A model generated the notes under the pieces. The model saw only the letters and a list, made by a program, of their open reading frames with translations, did no database searches and was not told where the DNA came from. Position numbers and translations under genes: made by a program. From contig NC_089492.1 in assembly GCF_036850765.1 (NCBI RefSeq), positions 199,360,276-199,424,275 on the forward strand: a stretch of 64,000 nt of DNA, given 5' to 3'. Below are positions 1 through 12,540 of the stretch, piece by piece. Source of the DNA: Saccopteryx bilineata. Lineage: Eukaryota > Chordata > Mammalia > Chiroptera > Emballonuridae. How positions within the stretch are numbered: the stretch's first letter is position 1; each line of letters starts with the position of its first letter.

Positions 1-2940
1 GTTCTTTTGAACATTTTCTTGTAATAAAGGCAAAAAGAGGTGATACAGCTAAGGGAACAAGGTACCTTCAGGCTTAAGGATTTGCCAGTATGGACTACCT
101 ACTTTAAGACTTGGAGAGCAGAGGCATTGTGGCTAGCAACCCCCAAATCTCCCAAACACAGTTTTCCAGTTGTACAGGCCACAAATAATCTTAAGAGCTG
201 TTGAAAGCAAAGTGCCAGTGTACAATCTTCCTATGAAGAGTGGGTTATCCACAAAAGAGAAATGTGTAAATCAGAGAATTTTTTTAAAAAATTAGGATGC
301 TGCTCTCAGAATTCTTTTTTACATAGAATTCTGCCGAGGACCTCAATTTACATTAAAGATGAAAGAGATGTTGGGAAAATAAATATTTAAACTGTGATTG
401 ATGAGACAGGATGATGCAAGTTGGGTTAAAACAGGGCTAAAACAAAATGGAATCTAAACATTCAAAAGTCCTCAAATCCCCACAGCCACTCCCCCCAGTT
501 CTTCACACCCACCATCTGGAATGTGATTCCCAGTGGGACCACCCTCACTCACCCCACTGCAAAGCAACACTTTTTAGTGGTCACTACCTCCAAATTCCGT
601 TTTCAACACTTCCTTATGCGCGCATGTGTGTGGCAGGCAGTGGTGAGCACTGACCCATGGTGTCTACCCATGCTGGTCTGACCACAGCAAGCCTTTGGAC
701 TAAAGAGGAAGGCCCCTTGAGGAGGGGATGTTTTTCTGCAGTTTTGGGAGGGCTGCCTTAATCTGCTACTGCATTTAGTTTAAACACGAGTGCAAGCTAA
801 AATGACAAGGTACTGAAATTACTTGTTACTTATAAAAAAAAAGAACTCTAATTTTTCTCAGAATCATATGTTCTGTTCAAAAATGAAAATGAATAGCAGA
901 TAGGAGAAAGAGAAGCAGGAAGCAAAGGAAAAATTAAAGTCAATCTATAGACACAACTTTCTCCTCTGTCCACTTCCACTTAATATTTTTTTCTTTTTTA
1001 ATTTTGGTTAATTAGCTTAGAGTTCTCATTTGTCTGGTGCCAGCCATTTCTGGTTTTGTGACATTGCTTTCTCCTCACTATGGAAATGTGATTTTCAGGA
1101 CATAAAAAGCCACAGGATATAATCCATCCCTATGAATCTAAGGTGAATGTTGTATGCAAAAGGAATAAAAGTTGATGTCTGTCACTACCATTACCCTAGA
1201 CTGAAATGCTTACTCTAGTCTTCTGGAATGTTCTGCTGACCACCATCTACTGATTGCCTCTGAAGCATGAGCACTTTCTGAACTGGCAAATAGGATTTCT
1301 GTATGCATTATGTTTGCATTGGCCTGAAAAAAAACTTGGGATGTATCAGGGACCAAAACTAAATGGAGATTTTAACAGGTCAGATTTCCATAGATTTTGT
1401 AAATAAGAGGGTTATTAAATAAGAAGGTTATTTTTGTTTGTTTGTTTCTAAGTGTTTCTCAGCAGTTGAAAACTATTAATTGTAAATATCATTACCAATA
1501 TTGATTTTATTAATAATTATTACAGATATGCTGAAAAAGTTCAGCCTAATTTCATCTATCAGAGTTGTGTTTTACATGTATATAGTTAGTTATTTCATAC
1601 TTAAATAAGCTGCTCACTTAGCCAGGATTCTTGGAAGAATTCCTTAAAATGATTCTCCAACATGAAATATTCTAATTTCTACTTTTAAATATTCTAATTT
1701 CTACATTTAAAAAATGTAAGGGTTCTCGTTTATAGTTAATTTGCTGTTTTATTAGTTTGTGTTCTTAGACAATATGAAATCTCATTGGATAAAGTATAAA
1801 GCTTTGATTATATAACAGAACTGCATGCATTCAAGAATTATATTTTATATGGAAAGTCAGTATTCTAAACTAGTTATTTAGGTTCATTAAAGGTCCTGAT
1901 ATGTGTAACATTTCTGGTAACTTAAAACTTTTAACATGTAGTTATTAGATTTCTAGTCAGAATGGGCATTTTTTATTAAAACACATTTGAATGATTTGCT
2001 ATTGTCATTTTCAAAAATAGTAGTAATAATGTGTATTTAATTAATTATTCTCATATCATGCTCACAAATGCCTATATTTCTATATTTCCAACAGAGATCA
2101 CCATAATGTGAACGTTTGCATGTAATGTGAACCACAATATGTATATTTTTTCCAGTATAAGTTCATTAAATAAGTACATTAAAGAATTTAAAAGTTACGC
2201 ATGGGTCACCTCCATTTATAGTAGTGAGTTTACTCATGCTTGCATTTTTAAAGGATGAGTTGTGCCAACAGCCTTGTGCCTGAGATTATTTCTATCCCCA
2301 AATACTGCTTACATAATTATATTTTCTAATAAACCTAACCAATAGGACAGTCCTTTCTTTGGGCACAGTCAAAATTTGCTGATTTAAATGTTAGAGTATG
2401 CTTGTAAAAATAAGCAGGAAAGACAACTTCTTTAGAGTGTCAGCTGTTGTTTTCTTACTGCTAAAAGATTTTCTCCCAACAAATTCTCTGAGGCAGTCAA
2501 TTTGTATTGGCCCTAATTTTTAATATTTATCAAATAAGACCTGGGCATAAATTAAAAATATATATATAAAATAGGATTTCTCATTATCTTGACCACCTTC
2601 CATGATCCAAAGATATGCTTTAAGGAAAATAAATATGAGAAAAGGATAATAATTATAATGGCATAATGGCTTTACTTTGTGGTTGATTAGCTTAATTTAT
2701 AGAAACCAAGAGAAGACATGTTGAAAAAAATAGTAATGCCTGGCATACATAAGGTATTGGTCATTATTTGTTTGTTTGAACCACAAGCTTGAATTGCTGC
2801 CCCATACATGTACAGAGGATCTCTCTGAATTAGTAGCTAGGCAATTAGTTATGTGCAAAAAGTAAACCTTTCTTAAAAGTGTTTTCTTTATTTGTATTGC
2901 CTCTAGGGTCAGTTACATACAGATTTCTTAGACATTTAAA
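1..2940. other. Intergenic, AT-rich, no gene recognised
   Basis: No exon, RNA gene or clear repeat is recognised. Open frames are short and without family resemblance. A short stretch at about 2,736-2,775 (gcctggcatacataagg) resembles the tail of a MIR or L2 element. Confidence 0.6.
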
Positions 2941-2944
2941 AATG

Positions 2945-3060
2945 ATTAACAGTTTTATTGAGTTATAATCGATATACAAAAAATTGCACATATTTACGGT
3001 ATACGATCTGCTGACTGGAGCTTAGACATCTTTAAATGAAAGGATTACAGTATTGTAAAC
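2945..3060 (-). repeat. Old L1/HAL1-like 3'-end fragment
   Basis: The text ttttattgagttataatcga followed by atacaaaaaattgcacatat is typical of antisense copies of old mammalian LINE 3' ends. Boundaries are approximate. Confidence 0.45.
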
Positions 3061-4147
3061 CAAGAAAGAAAAGCAATGCAAAAATTCTGTAAATATAGAA
3101 GACCAACTAAAAATGCAAAAAGCTCCTCTTTGTTTGATGTGGCAAGCTGACTCATCTTGTTCAGGAAGAGCATTCTAAATTCTTTGAGAAATCATTTATC
3201 TTTTATTTCTCTTAAAACATGCCAAAATCCATGGGGTGGAGGGGGGGGGAAGACAAGGACTGGTACAGCAATGCATTTTATGTTCTCTTTCCAGCATTAC
3301 GACCAAGGAAAACATGGGCCATAAATTCTGATTTAAAACAAATTTTCCTAAAGAATGAAAACATCTCTCTAAATGTCTTTTAACCAATACATGCTTACAA
3401 ACAGGAAGACAGTAACAACCATAATTAAACATATCTAAAACACAGAATGATGTGCAAGGACTGACAGCAATCACTGAAATTTTCTTTCACAATTTGAAAT
3501 CAGCAAACATCGTGTACAACTCTCTAGATAAATTATAATTACATAGAGATTTTCTCCATTTGCTCTCAAATCCTTACAAGTCTACAGTCTTAAAAAGCTA
3601 TTGTTTATCAGAAGGAAAACATATGTATGTGCTAAAAAAAATCTATTATTCATGTCTCTGCATTTATTCGAACCTCTAATCTATGTTAATAGGATGAATG
3701 TGCATCGTGTTAAATAGATGTAAAACATAATAGTAATGAAAATCAACACAGACCCATACATCTAGGATCTAAAAAGTGTGGCCAAGCTTAGAAGGAATTA
3801 CTTACGGAAAAGTAGGAATTCAATAAAAACACAAAACTGAAAATGCAACTCACGTACTTAACATTATATTTTTCTCCTTTTTATTACTTTACTTCACAGC
3901 TAACCTGCCATAGTTTGGTTTTCTGCTTTTTTATAGTAGAAAAACTATCCTAGTCAGGGACTAAGAAGTAAAGCAATTAGTTCACAGGGTAGGGGGCTGA
4001 GGAAGTGGTGAAGGTCTTGCAATTCAGTCAAAACTCACTGCAGAGAGTTGTTCTTTGAAAAGTGCGGTCATGGGATTTAAGACCTTAAAGTGCCTTTCAG
4101 TCTCTGCCTCCTGAACACCTTCTTTTAAAAATGGGATAACTGGCATC
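3061..4147. other. Intergenic, nothing recognised
   Basis: AT-rich sequence with a G9 run near 3,241. The open frames here show no protein-family resemblance. Confidence 0.5.
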
Positions 4148-4299
4148 CCAGCTGGGTGGCTCAGTGGATAGATTGTCATCCCAACCGAGGTTGTGGGTTT
4201 GATTACTGGTGAGCGCACATATGAGAAGCAACCAATGAGTGCAGAACAAAGTGAACAATGAGTTGATGGCTCCTCTCTCTTCTTCCCTTCTTTCCCCTT

Positions 4300-4340
<41 letters not shown>

Positions 4341-4377
4341 GTGTCTCTCTGTCAAATCAATGGGGGTAAAAAGTGAG
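4148..4377 (+). repeat. tRNA-derived SINE (bat Ves-like)
   Basis: Head gctgggtggctcagtggata with an RNA polymerase III A-box-like segment and a B-box relic (gtgggtttgattac). It is followed by the family's cacatatgagaagcaacc body and a (CT)n tail at about 4,300-4,340. Diverged, so an older copy. Confidence 0.75.
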
Positions 4378-6887
4378 ATAACCAGAATGCTCAAGAAGTC
4401 GAAGAATGTATCTGATCAGGGTTGATATCAGGCCTGGCCCAGAATGTGGACTTCTGAACTCTCAGTGTGATTAAGCTATACAGCAGATTTTTGAATAATG
4501 TATTGTAATTTCATTCAACATCATTTCTTTATAGTGTTGATGAAGAAGAAAATAATTTACTTTAGCTGAGGCCACTGTCTCTGGAGTGTGTACTCTCTCC
4601 CCACGTATGTGAGGGTTTTTCTCCAGGGACTCTGGTTTTTTCCTGCAAACAAGAGCTGTGCACATGTCTATACTGTCTCAGTCTGAGTGCATGTGGGGTG
4701 TGTGATGTGCCCTGTGATGGACGTGTGCCCTCTCCAATGCACTGTACCCTCAGCTGCCAGGTTGGGCTTCTGCCATGCACTCCTCTGAACTGGAATAAGT
4801 GGGTTGAAAATAATGATCTTACTTGTTTTTATTAATCTGCCTTAAATGTGTGTATAGCTCCCATTTATTTAAGTTTAAAATTAAAACTGTTTTTGAGTCT
4901 TTACTTAGAAGTTTGGTGATGTTTTTGTGACCAGAAATATGCTGTAAGAACTTAACTATTGTTTACATCAATTTGTCTATGATAAAATTGGTTCCATTAT
5001 ACATCATTTTGCTTAAAGTTATAGCTTCTGAGAATCTACTGAGGACTTAAGTGAGGACACACTGTATCTCTAGCTACATCAATCAATCAATCTATCTATA
5101 TTTAAACCAACAACATATAATCAACACTTCATTTTTCAGGGGCCATGGATACTTTCATTCTTTATTTTTAGTATGTCACTGCTCAAGTTTCATCAGAGGT
5201 GGAAAAGTAAGTTTTTACTCAAATTAATTGGCTACACTCTTTGGTTATCACTTTTGTTGTAAATGTTCAGTCAGGAAGAACAAAAGCTCAGGCTTTTGTC
5301 TAAAGGGTGACTTGGAATTTATTTTTGGCTTATAATTTTTATGCTGTCCTCATCCCTTTGTACAATGGAAAGTATAAAGAGAGTTCTGCCCTGCTGGCAC
5401 ACCGGCCTAGCATACTGGACAGCAGTAGAATAGCAGCAGCTGTTTGAAGATGTGCTTATAAGAGGCAGCTAAGTGCAGGTGGGCAAGACAAGTCCTTCAG
5501 GATGCAGTCATCAGAAGCCAGGATCCGGCTGTAGTGGGCACACTGAGAAGGCATCCTGCATACGGACGGATACTTCCATTCACCTTTGGGAACTATATTC
5601 TAGGGGAGCACAGCTGAGTCAACAACATAGTGAAGTCTGCTGAAAACAGGATGAGGAAACTACCTTTAGGGAGTTTAAAATCTTTTATTGGGTTTGTGAG
5701 AGAACAAGGTGTTAGCCGAGCAATGAAAAGACTCAGATAAAAACTGTCATGTTAAAACAAAAAGAAATGAGACATGAAACCAGGCAGACAAATTGTATGC
5801 AAGGAATCTATGAAACTGTTGGAAATTTGTAGGCCTTCATACAGGAGTGTTCATAGGACTCAAATCCTATACAAAAGCCAAGGGGCCTTCAACATGTGTC
5901 TCTACCCAAAAGAAACTATAACTGTTGCTTCTGTTCCAAATGGGGTGATATTCCTTGACAGCAGATGTTTAACATGGCAACAGCCAGTCTGTGGCCCTGA
6001 ACCCCATCTATTACGGGAAATAGCGCATGAGTGGAAAAAACTTGGAATATAGTATCATTTTCTATGTCTTTCTCTATGATTGCAGACACTAGTGATATAA
6101 TACAAATTGGCCTTGTTCCCACTAAAGTATGTAAGACCTTCAAGTGGAGAGTTTAAAAAAAAAATACAAAACACACAAAGAAACCCAAACAGAAATATCC
6201 CAACACCTAGTAGTTTAAAATAAATTAAAATACTACCTTACACTCCATGATGTCTTTCATTTAGAAGATAAATAAATCTAAATTCCTATTCACAAAAAAC
6301 CAAGAACCAGGTCATTGTTTCCTTCTCTGTAGCAGCAGGGAGGACCTGGCAGGGAAGGGAGATTCCCCTGGTCACTACAAAAGTCATTTTCACATTCTGA
6401 CCAAGTCCTCTCTCTCCAGGTTTCATATCTGTCATATGTCCCTGGCAGTGAGTGACTTTCCCAATTTCTTTGTTCTCTTTCAGACCATCTACAGATACAA
6501 CCCACAGCCAGAGATGCCCTAATATAAACACAGGTGGTAATCACAGCTGCATCACTCTGCTGGGTGGCAGTGATGGCCATATAGTTGGAGTAACACTGTT
6601 AAAATATCATATTCCTAGGTAGACCCGGCTTTACTTACAGTTTTTGGAAAATAAAATATGAGATAGCAAGTAGGAAACCACTGAGCTTTGCTTTGCTCTA
6701 AAGTTGACTATTTTGAGGACCTTGCATAGACAGAGCTCTGAAACTGTTAAGAAACATGGATGCTGAAGCCTACATAAAGGCATTTGCTAGCATCACATGA
6801 CAGCAAGATTAAGGTGAAAATAAAGTGACATAAGGGACTTTGTTAACCAATAGGCCCAATCTGACAATTGCCAAAACAGAGTTGTAA
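4378..6887. other. Intergenic, no gene recognised
   Basis: No exon or confident repeat. The segment 4,660-4,830 ends ctggaataagtgggttgaaa, which resembles the tail of an ancient interspersed repeat, but I cannot name the family. Short open frames near 5,774 and 6,286 show no recognisable domain. Confidence 0.4.
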
Positions 6888-7038
6888 CGGTTAGAGAGAG
6901 AGGAGAGAGAGACAGAGAGAAGCTGGAAGCATCAACTCCCATATGTGCCTTGACCAGGCAAGCCCAGGGTTTCAAACCGGCGACCTCATCAGCATTTCCA
7001 GGTTGATGCTTTATCCACTGCGCCACCACAGGTCAGGC
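6888..7038 (-). repeat. tRNA-derived SINE, short type
   Basis: Antisense copy with the GA-rich tail complement at the left, the body agctggaagcatcaactccc, the B-box complement gggtttcaaaccggcgacct and the head complement gcgccaccacaggtcaggc. The same subfamily recurs at 26,700 and 46,646. Confidence 0.85.
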
Positions 7039-9184
7039 CCCTTGAGGATTTTAAATCGTCCTTATGACCTTAAACCATGAAAGACTCCTGTGAAGGATGA
7101 CAAAATTGGGTGGTGCTTGGAGAAACATCTCAATTGTTTTTTCATTGTCAAGATTTACATATCAAATTCTGCTTGCATTTCTGTGCGCTTAGGTGATCAT
7201 TAAGCATATTTTGAAATATGCAACTGGAAACAGACCCAACTCTGCCACTATTATAATGTGTTGTTGTTGTTCTTCTTATTTTTCATTGTGCATTCAACAT
7301 TTAATTATTGAGAATCTACTATTTGTGAGGCAGGAGTGAACAATACAAAATCTCTTTCCTCAAGGAGCTTATATCCTAGTGGAAGGAGAACAACAACAAA
7401 AAAGTAAACAAATAGATAATCATATATGTACAAGTTGTAGTTAGTACTATCACTGAGAGGCTGGTGAATACCTGCTGTATAAGGCTCAGGTATCGATAGC
7501 AATGAGTAAGACAGGAACCTGCCAGGAAGGGGCTTAGAATCTGAATTAACAGAAAACCAAGAAGTTGTCAGTCTTTGGTAAAAAGATTCACTAAAACATG
7601 TTAAATTATAGTTGTTTTGAGGATTAGATTCCATACTAATTATGGTCCATTACACACTGATATGCCATGCACTATGAAATACGTTGGGTGTCAATTTAAT
7701 GTTAAAAAAAATCTAAACAGGAAACTATGCTTGTCGTAGTGTTTTCCTAGGGCTAAAACCAGAGAAATTTAATGCTTCAAATGAGCTTTTTTAGGTCAAA
7801 TAAATCTGAGGCAGAAATAAAAACACAAAGCTATAATGATATTTAATTGCCTCAATAGCTACTACTGCAATTTGTATTTAATTATTTTATTTTCTGTTAG
7901 CCTCTGCGTATACTGCACCCACATTTGCTAGCTAGCTTTAGAATACAGACCAGAAATTTAAGAAAACACCACCAGTGATTTTCATATTAGCAAAATATTC
8001 TCTTTTTTCTTTCAAGTGTTTTTGTTTCAGGACTACAGTATTACTGTTTTTTAAAATTTATCCAGGAAAGATATGTGAGTCCTTAAGAGCCATTCAGATG
8101 GCAAGATCACCTCATTTGAGAAATGGCCTGTCACTGAGACCTAAGGGAAGACAAGAAAAGGGTTTAGTTTCACCATAAGCAGAGTACCACTACCAGGGAC
8201 ACAAAAAAACTTTATTTCCTTTCAACCTCTGTTGCCAGGTCTCTTGACTCATGTTTCTTGTGTGTTTTAAAATGGATGATCCTGGGACAGTTGATTACTG
8301 CATGCTGTAGCACACTTCGACATGTCTTCTGTTGTAAAGGAGAGAAAAATGTAGTCACGCTAAGTGCCAGGACTCAAAGCATCTGTACGAAATATCACCT
8401 ACTTTTCTTGGGATGTATTTCTCTTATAGGTGAGCAAATTCAACACATAAAGATATTTGAGTCATAATAAGTGGAAGGTTGTTTTGTTCTATGATAATGA
8501 CTATCTTGGCTGGATTCCCCCAGAAGCCATCCCTGAATGTTTCAAGGGCTAGTATGTAACTTGGGAGGGGAGAGCAGGAAACACCAGAAGGAGAACGAGG
8601 AAGGCAGATGGGAACAGGGAAAGATGTCAGTCAAAGGTGAGCTGTGAAGGTATATCCTGAGGGTGCTGGAGCTCAGTCTCAAAGGGAACTCTGGAATACA
8701 CTGGATAACATGCCTCCCAGCTACCCCAGGTGGGAGGCAGCCTGTCTGGCTGAAGCCTGCTTCTGGTCCAATAAACTCTGGTCACCGTTTCCAGCTTGCT
8801 CTGCATTCAGAAAGAAAGCACTGAGGTACGAAGGTACAAGTTTTCCCAGAAAGTAGAGCTCAGAGAGCAGAGGGACAGCAGAGAAAGTGGGTTGGCTGTG
8901 ATGGTCTCTGTTTCTGTCCAGTCCTTGCATACCGTGTTGTGTTCAGTTTGTTCTGTTACTGGTTCTTAACGCGGAGGCCCAGTCACACATACATTAGTAC
9001 TGATGTACTGAGCTATGGCCTCCTGATACAGTTGGCCCTAAGGCCATGGTGATCCTCATTCTTTCCCCTTGTATCACCCATTCTGAGTTATCCTCACTTT
9101 CATCTAGCACTTCTGCTGGCTTCCTTGATGAAGCGGCCCAGACCTTTGTCCCTGAGTCCTTTTGTCCCAGACCAGGGTCTAAAC
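7039..9184. other. Intergenic, mostly unrecognised; possible L2-type relic at 7,300-7,480
   Basis: The stretch 7,300-7,480 (ctcaaggagcttatatccta in context) resembles old L2/MIR-class LINE-SINE relics on the + strand. Nothing else is recognised; open frames are unsupported. Confidence 0.4.
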
Positions 9185-9552
9185 CAGGGGTCCCCAAACT
9201 ACGACCCGTGGGCCGCATGCGGCCCCCTGAGGCCATTTATCCGGCCCTCCCCGCACTTCCGGAAGGGGCACCTCTTTCATTGGTGGTCAGTGAGAGGAGC
9301 ACATTGACCATCCCATTAGCCAAAAGCAGGCCTATAGTTCCCACTGAAATACTGGTCAGTTTGTTGATTTAAATTTACTTGTTCTTTATTTTAAATATTG
9401 TATTTGTTCTCGTTTTGTTTTTTTACTTTAAAATAAGATATGTGCAGTGTGCATAGGGATTTGTTCATAGTTTTTTTTTTATAGTCCGGCCCTCTCCAAT
9501 GGCCTGAGGGACAGTGAACTGGCCTCCTGTGTAAAAAGTTTGGGGACCCCTG
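9185..9552 (+). mobile_element. Non-autonomous hAT element, family A (terminal repeat caggggtccccaaact)
   Basis: Bounded by inverted ends caggggtccccaaact and agtttggggacccctg, with a perfect 8-base target duplication gtctaaac at 9,177-9,184 and 9,553-9,560. An 8-base duplication with CAG-type termini is the mark of the hAT superfamily. There is no coding capacity. Length 368 bases; related copies lie at 22,766, 49,698 and 58,918. Confidence 0.93.
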
Positions 9553-9879
9553 GTCTAAACCCTGGTTACCATACCCTGTCAGGCCAGGGATGCTGCATTG
9601 TCCATTAATTGATATCACCAGGCATAGAAAAGATGTCCAGTGAGTGTCCTGAGTTCCAGAAATAATCTTCCCTGCTCCAATTTTCTCCAGATGATAAGGG
9701 TAAATTTTTTTTTTTTGTTGCCTATATGAGGAGCCTAAATGAAGAGAAGCCTTTAGCTTCAGTGGAATTTTGTGTCACCTGGCTGAGCACCCTCCCTTGC
9801 TAGAAGAGCCAGGACTCTATCAGGGACACAGCACCTTGATACATATATACCACAATATATACTACATCCCATAGAGTAG

Positions 9880-10790
9880 CATCCCAATCCTGCAAAATGT
9901 TATCCCCAGGCTGGAAACTTAGCTCCAGATGCTCTAATGTTCTATTAGGGGGCAGCTTCTGGGTGTAAGATATATGGTAGAATCAGTGGATCTTGTGGTA
10001 TAATTTCTTTTGTCATATCTCTTTCACTCTAAAGAGGGTCCCTGGTCCCTGATGATATTATGGGAAATGTCACAATGATAAATCAGACAGTAGGTGAGCA
10101 ATTAGATAGCAATGCTTGCCTGAGCCCTGCAGGCAGGAAAAGAAACCCACACCCAGGATATGTATCTGGGATTTTGGAAATCAGCTTGCCACCACGTGGC
10201 TGCCTGGTCTTCTTGAGGAAAAGTACAAGAGCACTGGCTAGACATTAGCCACTGCTGCTGAAGGGGATGGTTGTATTGTCTAGATCTGCCTTGTTGAGAG
10301 GCAGCTCCATCCCTGCCACTCTTGCTACTCCATTCACAGGCCCATCGTACAAACACCGGGGTGACCCAGGACAGAGGCTGGTCAAAGCATCCTGGGTAGT
10401 GGTACCCCACTGCTGTGGATGCTCTCTAGTGGGCATTGATGTGACACATGCAGATGGGCCAGAGATGAAGGCTATGTGTGGTGCACATGTGAACATGTGA
10501 GTTCTTGGGGTAACATCATCACCATTGTTATGCATCTGCTTCATGGCTACACTCCTCTCCAGTCAGTTGTAACAGGTCACTCCAACAGGTCTACTACTTT
10601 TGGGAACATCTAGTCTGGAAGGAGGTAGCACACTCTCGATCACATATAGTCCCAATGGCAGGTAAACTCTCCCAACAACTCTGACCCAATGCTCAGCTCC
10701 ACTCTAATAGCAGCAAGCACAGGATCTCCTGTATGTCTCATACTAACCCAGTTCAGATCCATTCATTACAAATCTTAGAGAGGTGTCTGA
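9880..10790 (-). pseudogene. Ancient ERV-L-like pol remnant (integrase region)
   Basis: Antisense text around 10,020-10,420 resembles the pol region of mammalian ERV-L-class endogenous retroviruses, near the start of the integrase core. It is heavily decayed, with stops and shifts in every frame; the open minus-strand segment 10,102-10,410 spans part of it. No LTR was found with confidence, and flanks back to about 8,980 may belong to the same element. The call rests on remembered family resemblance. Confidence 0.45.
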
Positions 10791-11689
10791 ACCCAATTGT
10801 TTTGAGCTCTCTTTGTAAGGTGGAGTGACATGTGGGTGACCATATATTTCCAAAACAGGGAAAATTTGACAGTGAAAGGGGCACTTTTTTGATCATTAAG
10901 GTACGGTAACAGACAAGAACCAAAGTTATCTCACACAGACTGAGATCACCCTACATATCTGCCACCTTTTTAATTTAAAGTGGTTAATTCCAGGACGACC
11001 AGGAAAATCCCTCTAAAAAATCCTGTCACACAATCTTAAACTCTATCATCCTCCGTGTCATTTCTTTGCATAGACTCTCAACTCCTTTGCTCCCTGCTTC
11101 CTCTGCCTTGTAAACCTCCAATCTTGGTTACAATTATTTTTCTACTAATGACCTACACCACCGCAGCCAAAACATACAAAAAGCATGATGACTGGTTCCA
11201 TTTTAAAGCCAAGAAAACTTTCAGCGCAGCCTGGAAACCTTACCACTTTTTCTTAGGAAATTGCTTCACGATATCCAAGACAGAGATTTCACTCTTTCTC
11301 CCCAAACCTTCCTAGCCCCTCATCCTCCACTTTCACAAGATGATCGTGCTGTTTTCTCTTGCTAATAAGATAGAAGCAACCAGAAGAGTATTTTGTCATT
11401 TTCCCGGCACGACCTTCCGTCATTCCCGCGTCATTTTCTGTCCAGACTGTCGCAGTCACTCCGTAAGTGACATTCCGCATCCTCTTGCCATGTCACTGGA
11501 CACCCTCAACCCAGCGGGACTCTGCAAGGAGGGTTAGGGTAGGGTCTGTTCTCCACCTTTGTGCATCTGATTTGGCTGAATTTAAACCATAAGCGTTCAA
11601 GGTTTTCAGGCTGTAGACTGGCTTTCTCTACGACAATTTCTACGGCACCGTGACTTTTGTGTGTCACCGCATCTGCCAGGGCCTCGGAT
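10791..11689. other. Region upstream of the EXOC2 CpG island
   Basis: Sequence becomes more balanced in base composition toward the promoter. No exon of a divergent gene is recognised, though a CpG-island promoter could also fire leftward. Open frames at 11,055-11,537 lack family resemblance. Confidence 0.45.
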
Positions 11690-11952
11690 GGAGCCCATCA
11701 CCAGCGAGAGCGGATGGTCCTGGCCTCCTCCGCCCCGCCCGCCCCTAACCCCGCCCATCCAGTATCTAGCCCCGCCCCGAGCCCCGCCTGCCCATCCGAC
11801 ACTCGGCGCTCGGCTACCCGGCGGATCAACGCCCTCGGCGCTCCTAGCGGGCGGAAGTGGACAGCCGGCTGTCGGTGCCACTGCCCGAGAGCTCTGGGCG
11901 AGCGCGGCCGGGACGGCGTCCGAGCAGGCAGGAGGGCCAGCGGCAGGCTGAG
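11690..11952 (+). promoter_or_regulatory. EXOC2: EXOC2 CpG-island promoter
   Basis: GC content and CpG density rise sharply here against an AT-rich background. A cluster of GC boxes (ccgccccgcc, ccccgccc, gccccgcccc) lies at about 11,728-11,790, and an ETS-like site (gcggaagtgg) at 11,851-11,860. No TATA box is visible. This is the usual layout of a broadly expressed, TATA-less housekeeping promoter, which fits an exocyst subunit. Initiation is probably spread over about 11,800-11,880. Confidence 0.75.
11830..11952 (+). other. EXOC2: EXOC2 exon 1, probable 5' UTR exon (start approximate)
   Basis: The 3' boundary is placed at a strong splice donor (ctgag, then gtacgt) at 11,952/11,953 inside the CpG island. 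The next exon contains its own 5' UTR bases and the start codon, so a non-coding first exon is expected. The 5' end is not visible in sequence; 11,830 is a guess from the ETS-like site and GC boxes. Two other good donors downstream (gcgag then gtgagt at 12,169/12,170; gcgg then gtgagt at 12,245/12,246) could give longer or alternative first exons. Confidence 0.5.
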
Positions 11953-12270
11953 GTACGTTTCGGATCCTGGCGGCCCTGGCCGGGGGCCACCGAGAGGCGC
12001 GTAGAGGCGGTGCGGCGGGCTCGCTTGCTCCTGGAGATGCGGGTGGGAGTGGCGGGCGGACGGCCTGTGCTTGTGTTCGACCCGCGGCTCTGGGCTGTGA
12101 GGGCGCCGCGCCGGTGCTCGCGGGGGGCGCCCCGGCCTTGCGTCGCTGTCACCGCGTGAGTCTAGCGAGGTGAGTCTGCTGCACTGGGCGTGTCCCCGCA
12201 TCTGTCCCCGTCGCTGTCCCCACCGGGCGTTCACACCTGGCGCGGGTGAGTGCCGCGGCCGGAGTGAGAC

Positions 12271-12486
12271 CGCCTTGGGGTGCTGGGTGGCCGGTGGGGC
12301 GGAGGCCGCCTCGGGGTGCTGGGGGGCCGGCGGGGCGGGGGCCGCCTCGGGGTGCTGGGGGGCCGGCGGGGCGGGGGCCGCCTCGGGGTGCTGGGGGGCC
12401 GGCGGGGCGGGGGCCGCCCTTGGCTGCTGGGGGGCCGGCGGGGGCGGGGGTCGGGGCTCCTCGGTGTGGGGGAGGGCCGGCGGGGC
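12271..12486. repeat. 36-bp GC-rich minisatellite in the EXOC2 CpG island
   Basis: Five head-to-tail units of 36 bases run from 12,271 to 12,450, followed by a degenerate sixth. Units begin cgcctcggggtgctgg and contain ggccggcggggc. Units 2, 3 and 4 (12,307-12,414) are identical, so the array has homogenised recently. Several runs of four or more G on the + strand give strong G-quadruplex potential. Because 36 is a multiple of three, the array opens long frames on both strands; these are not genes. Confidence 0.93.
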
Positions 12487-12540
12487 GCACTCCGCCGCTG
12501 CTTTCGGACCCCGCAGGCCCGGTCCCCGGATGCAGGAACA

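Larger units (their letters stand above)
11700..12540. promoter_or_regulatory. CpG island spanning EXOC2 promoter, exon 1 and start of intron 1
   Basis: This is the only long CpG-rich block in the window. It covers the GC-box cluster, the probable first exon and a 36-bp minisatellite. It ends abruptly near 12,540, where ordinary AT-rich intron sequence begins. It is expected to be unmethylated in most tissues, which is inference from the class of sequence. Confidence 0.85.

Noticed and set aside
3196..3474. 92-residue minus-strand frame
   Set aside because: No family resemblance, no splice or promoter context, and close to chance length for this much sequence.
4283..4345. Arg/Glu-repeat minus-strand frame (RERERERE)
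   Set aside because: It is the (CT)n tail of a SINE read in reverse.
12271..12450. Regular 36-base repeats that could suggest a CRISPR array
   Set aside because: Units are contiguous with no spacers, and the context is a vertebrate CpG island.
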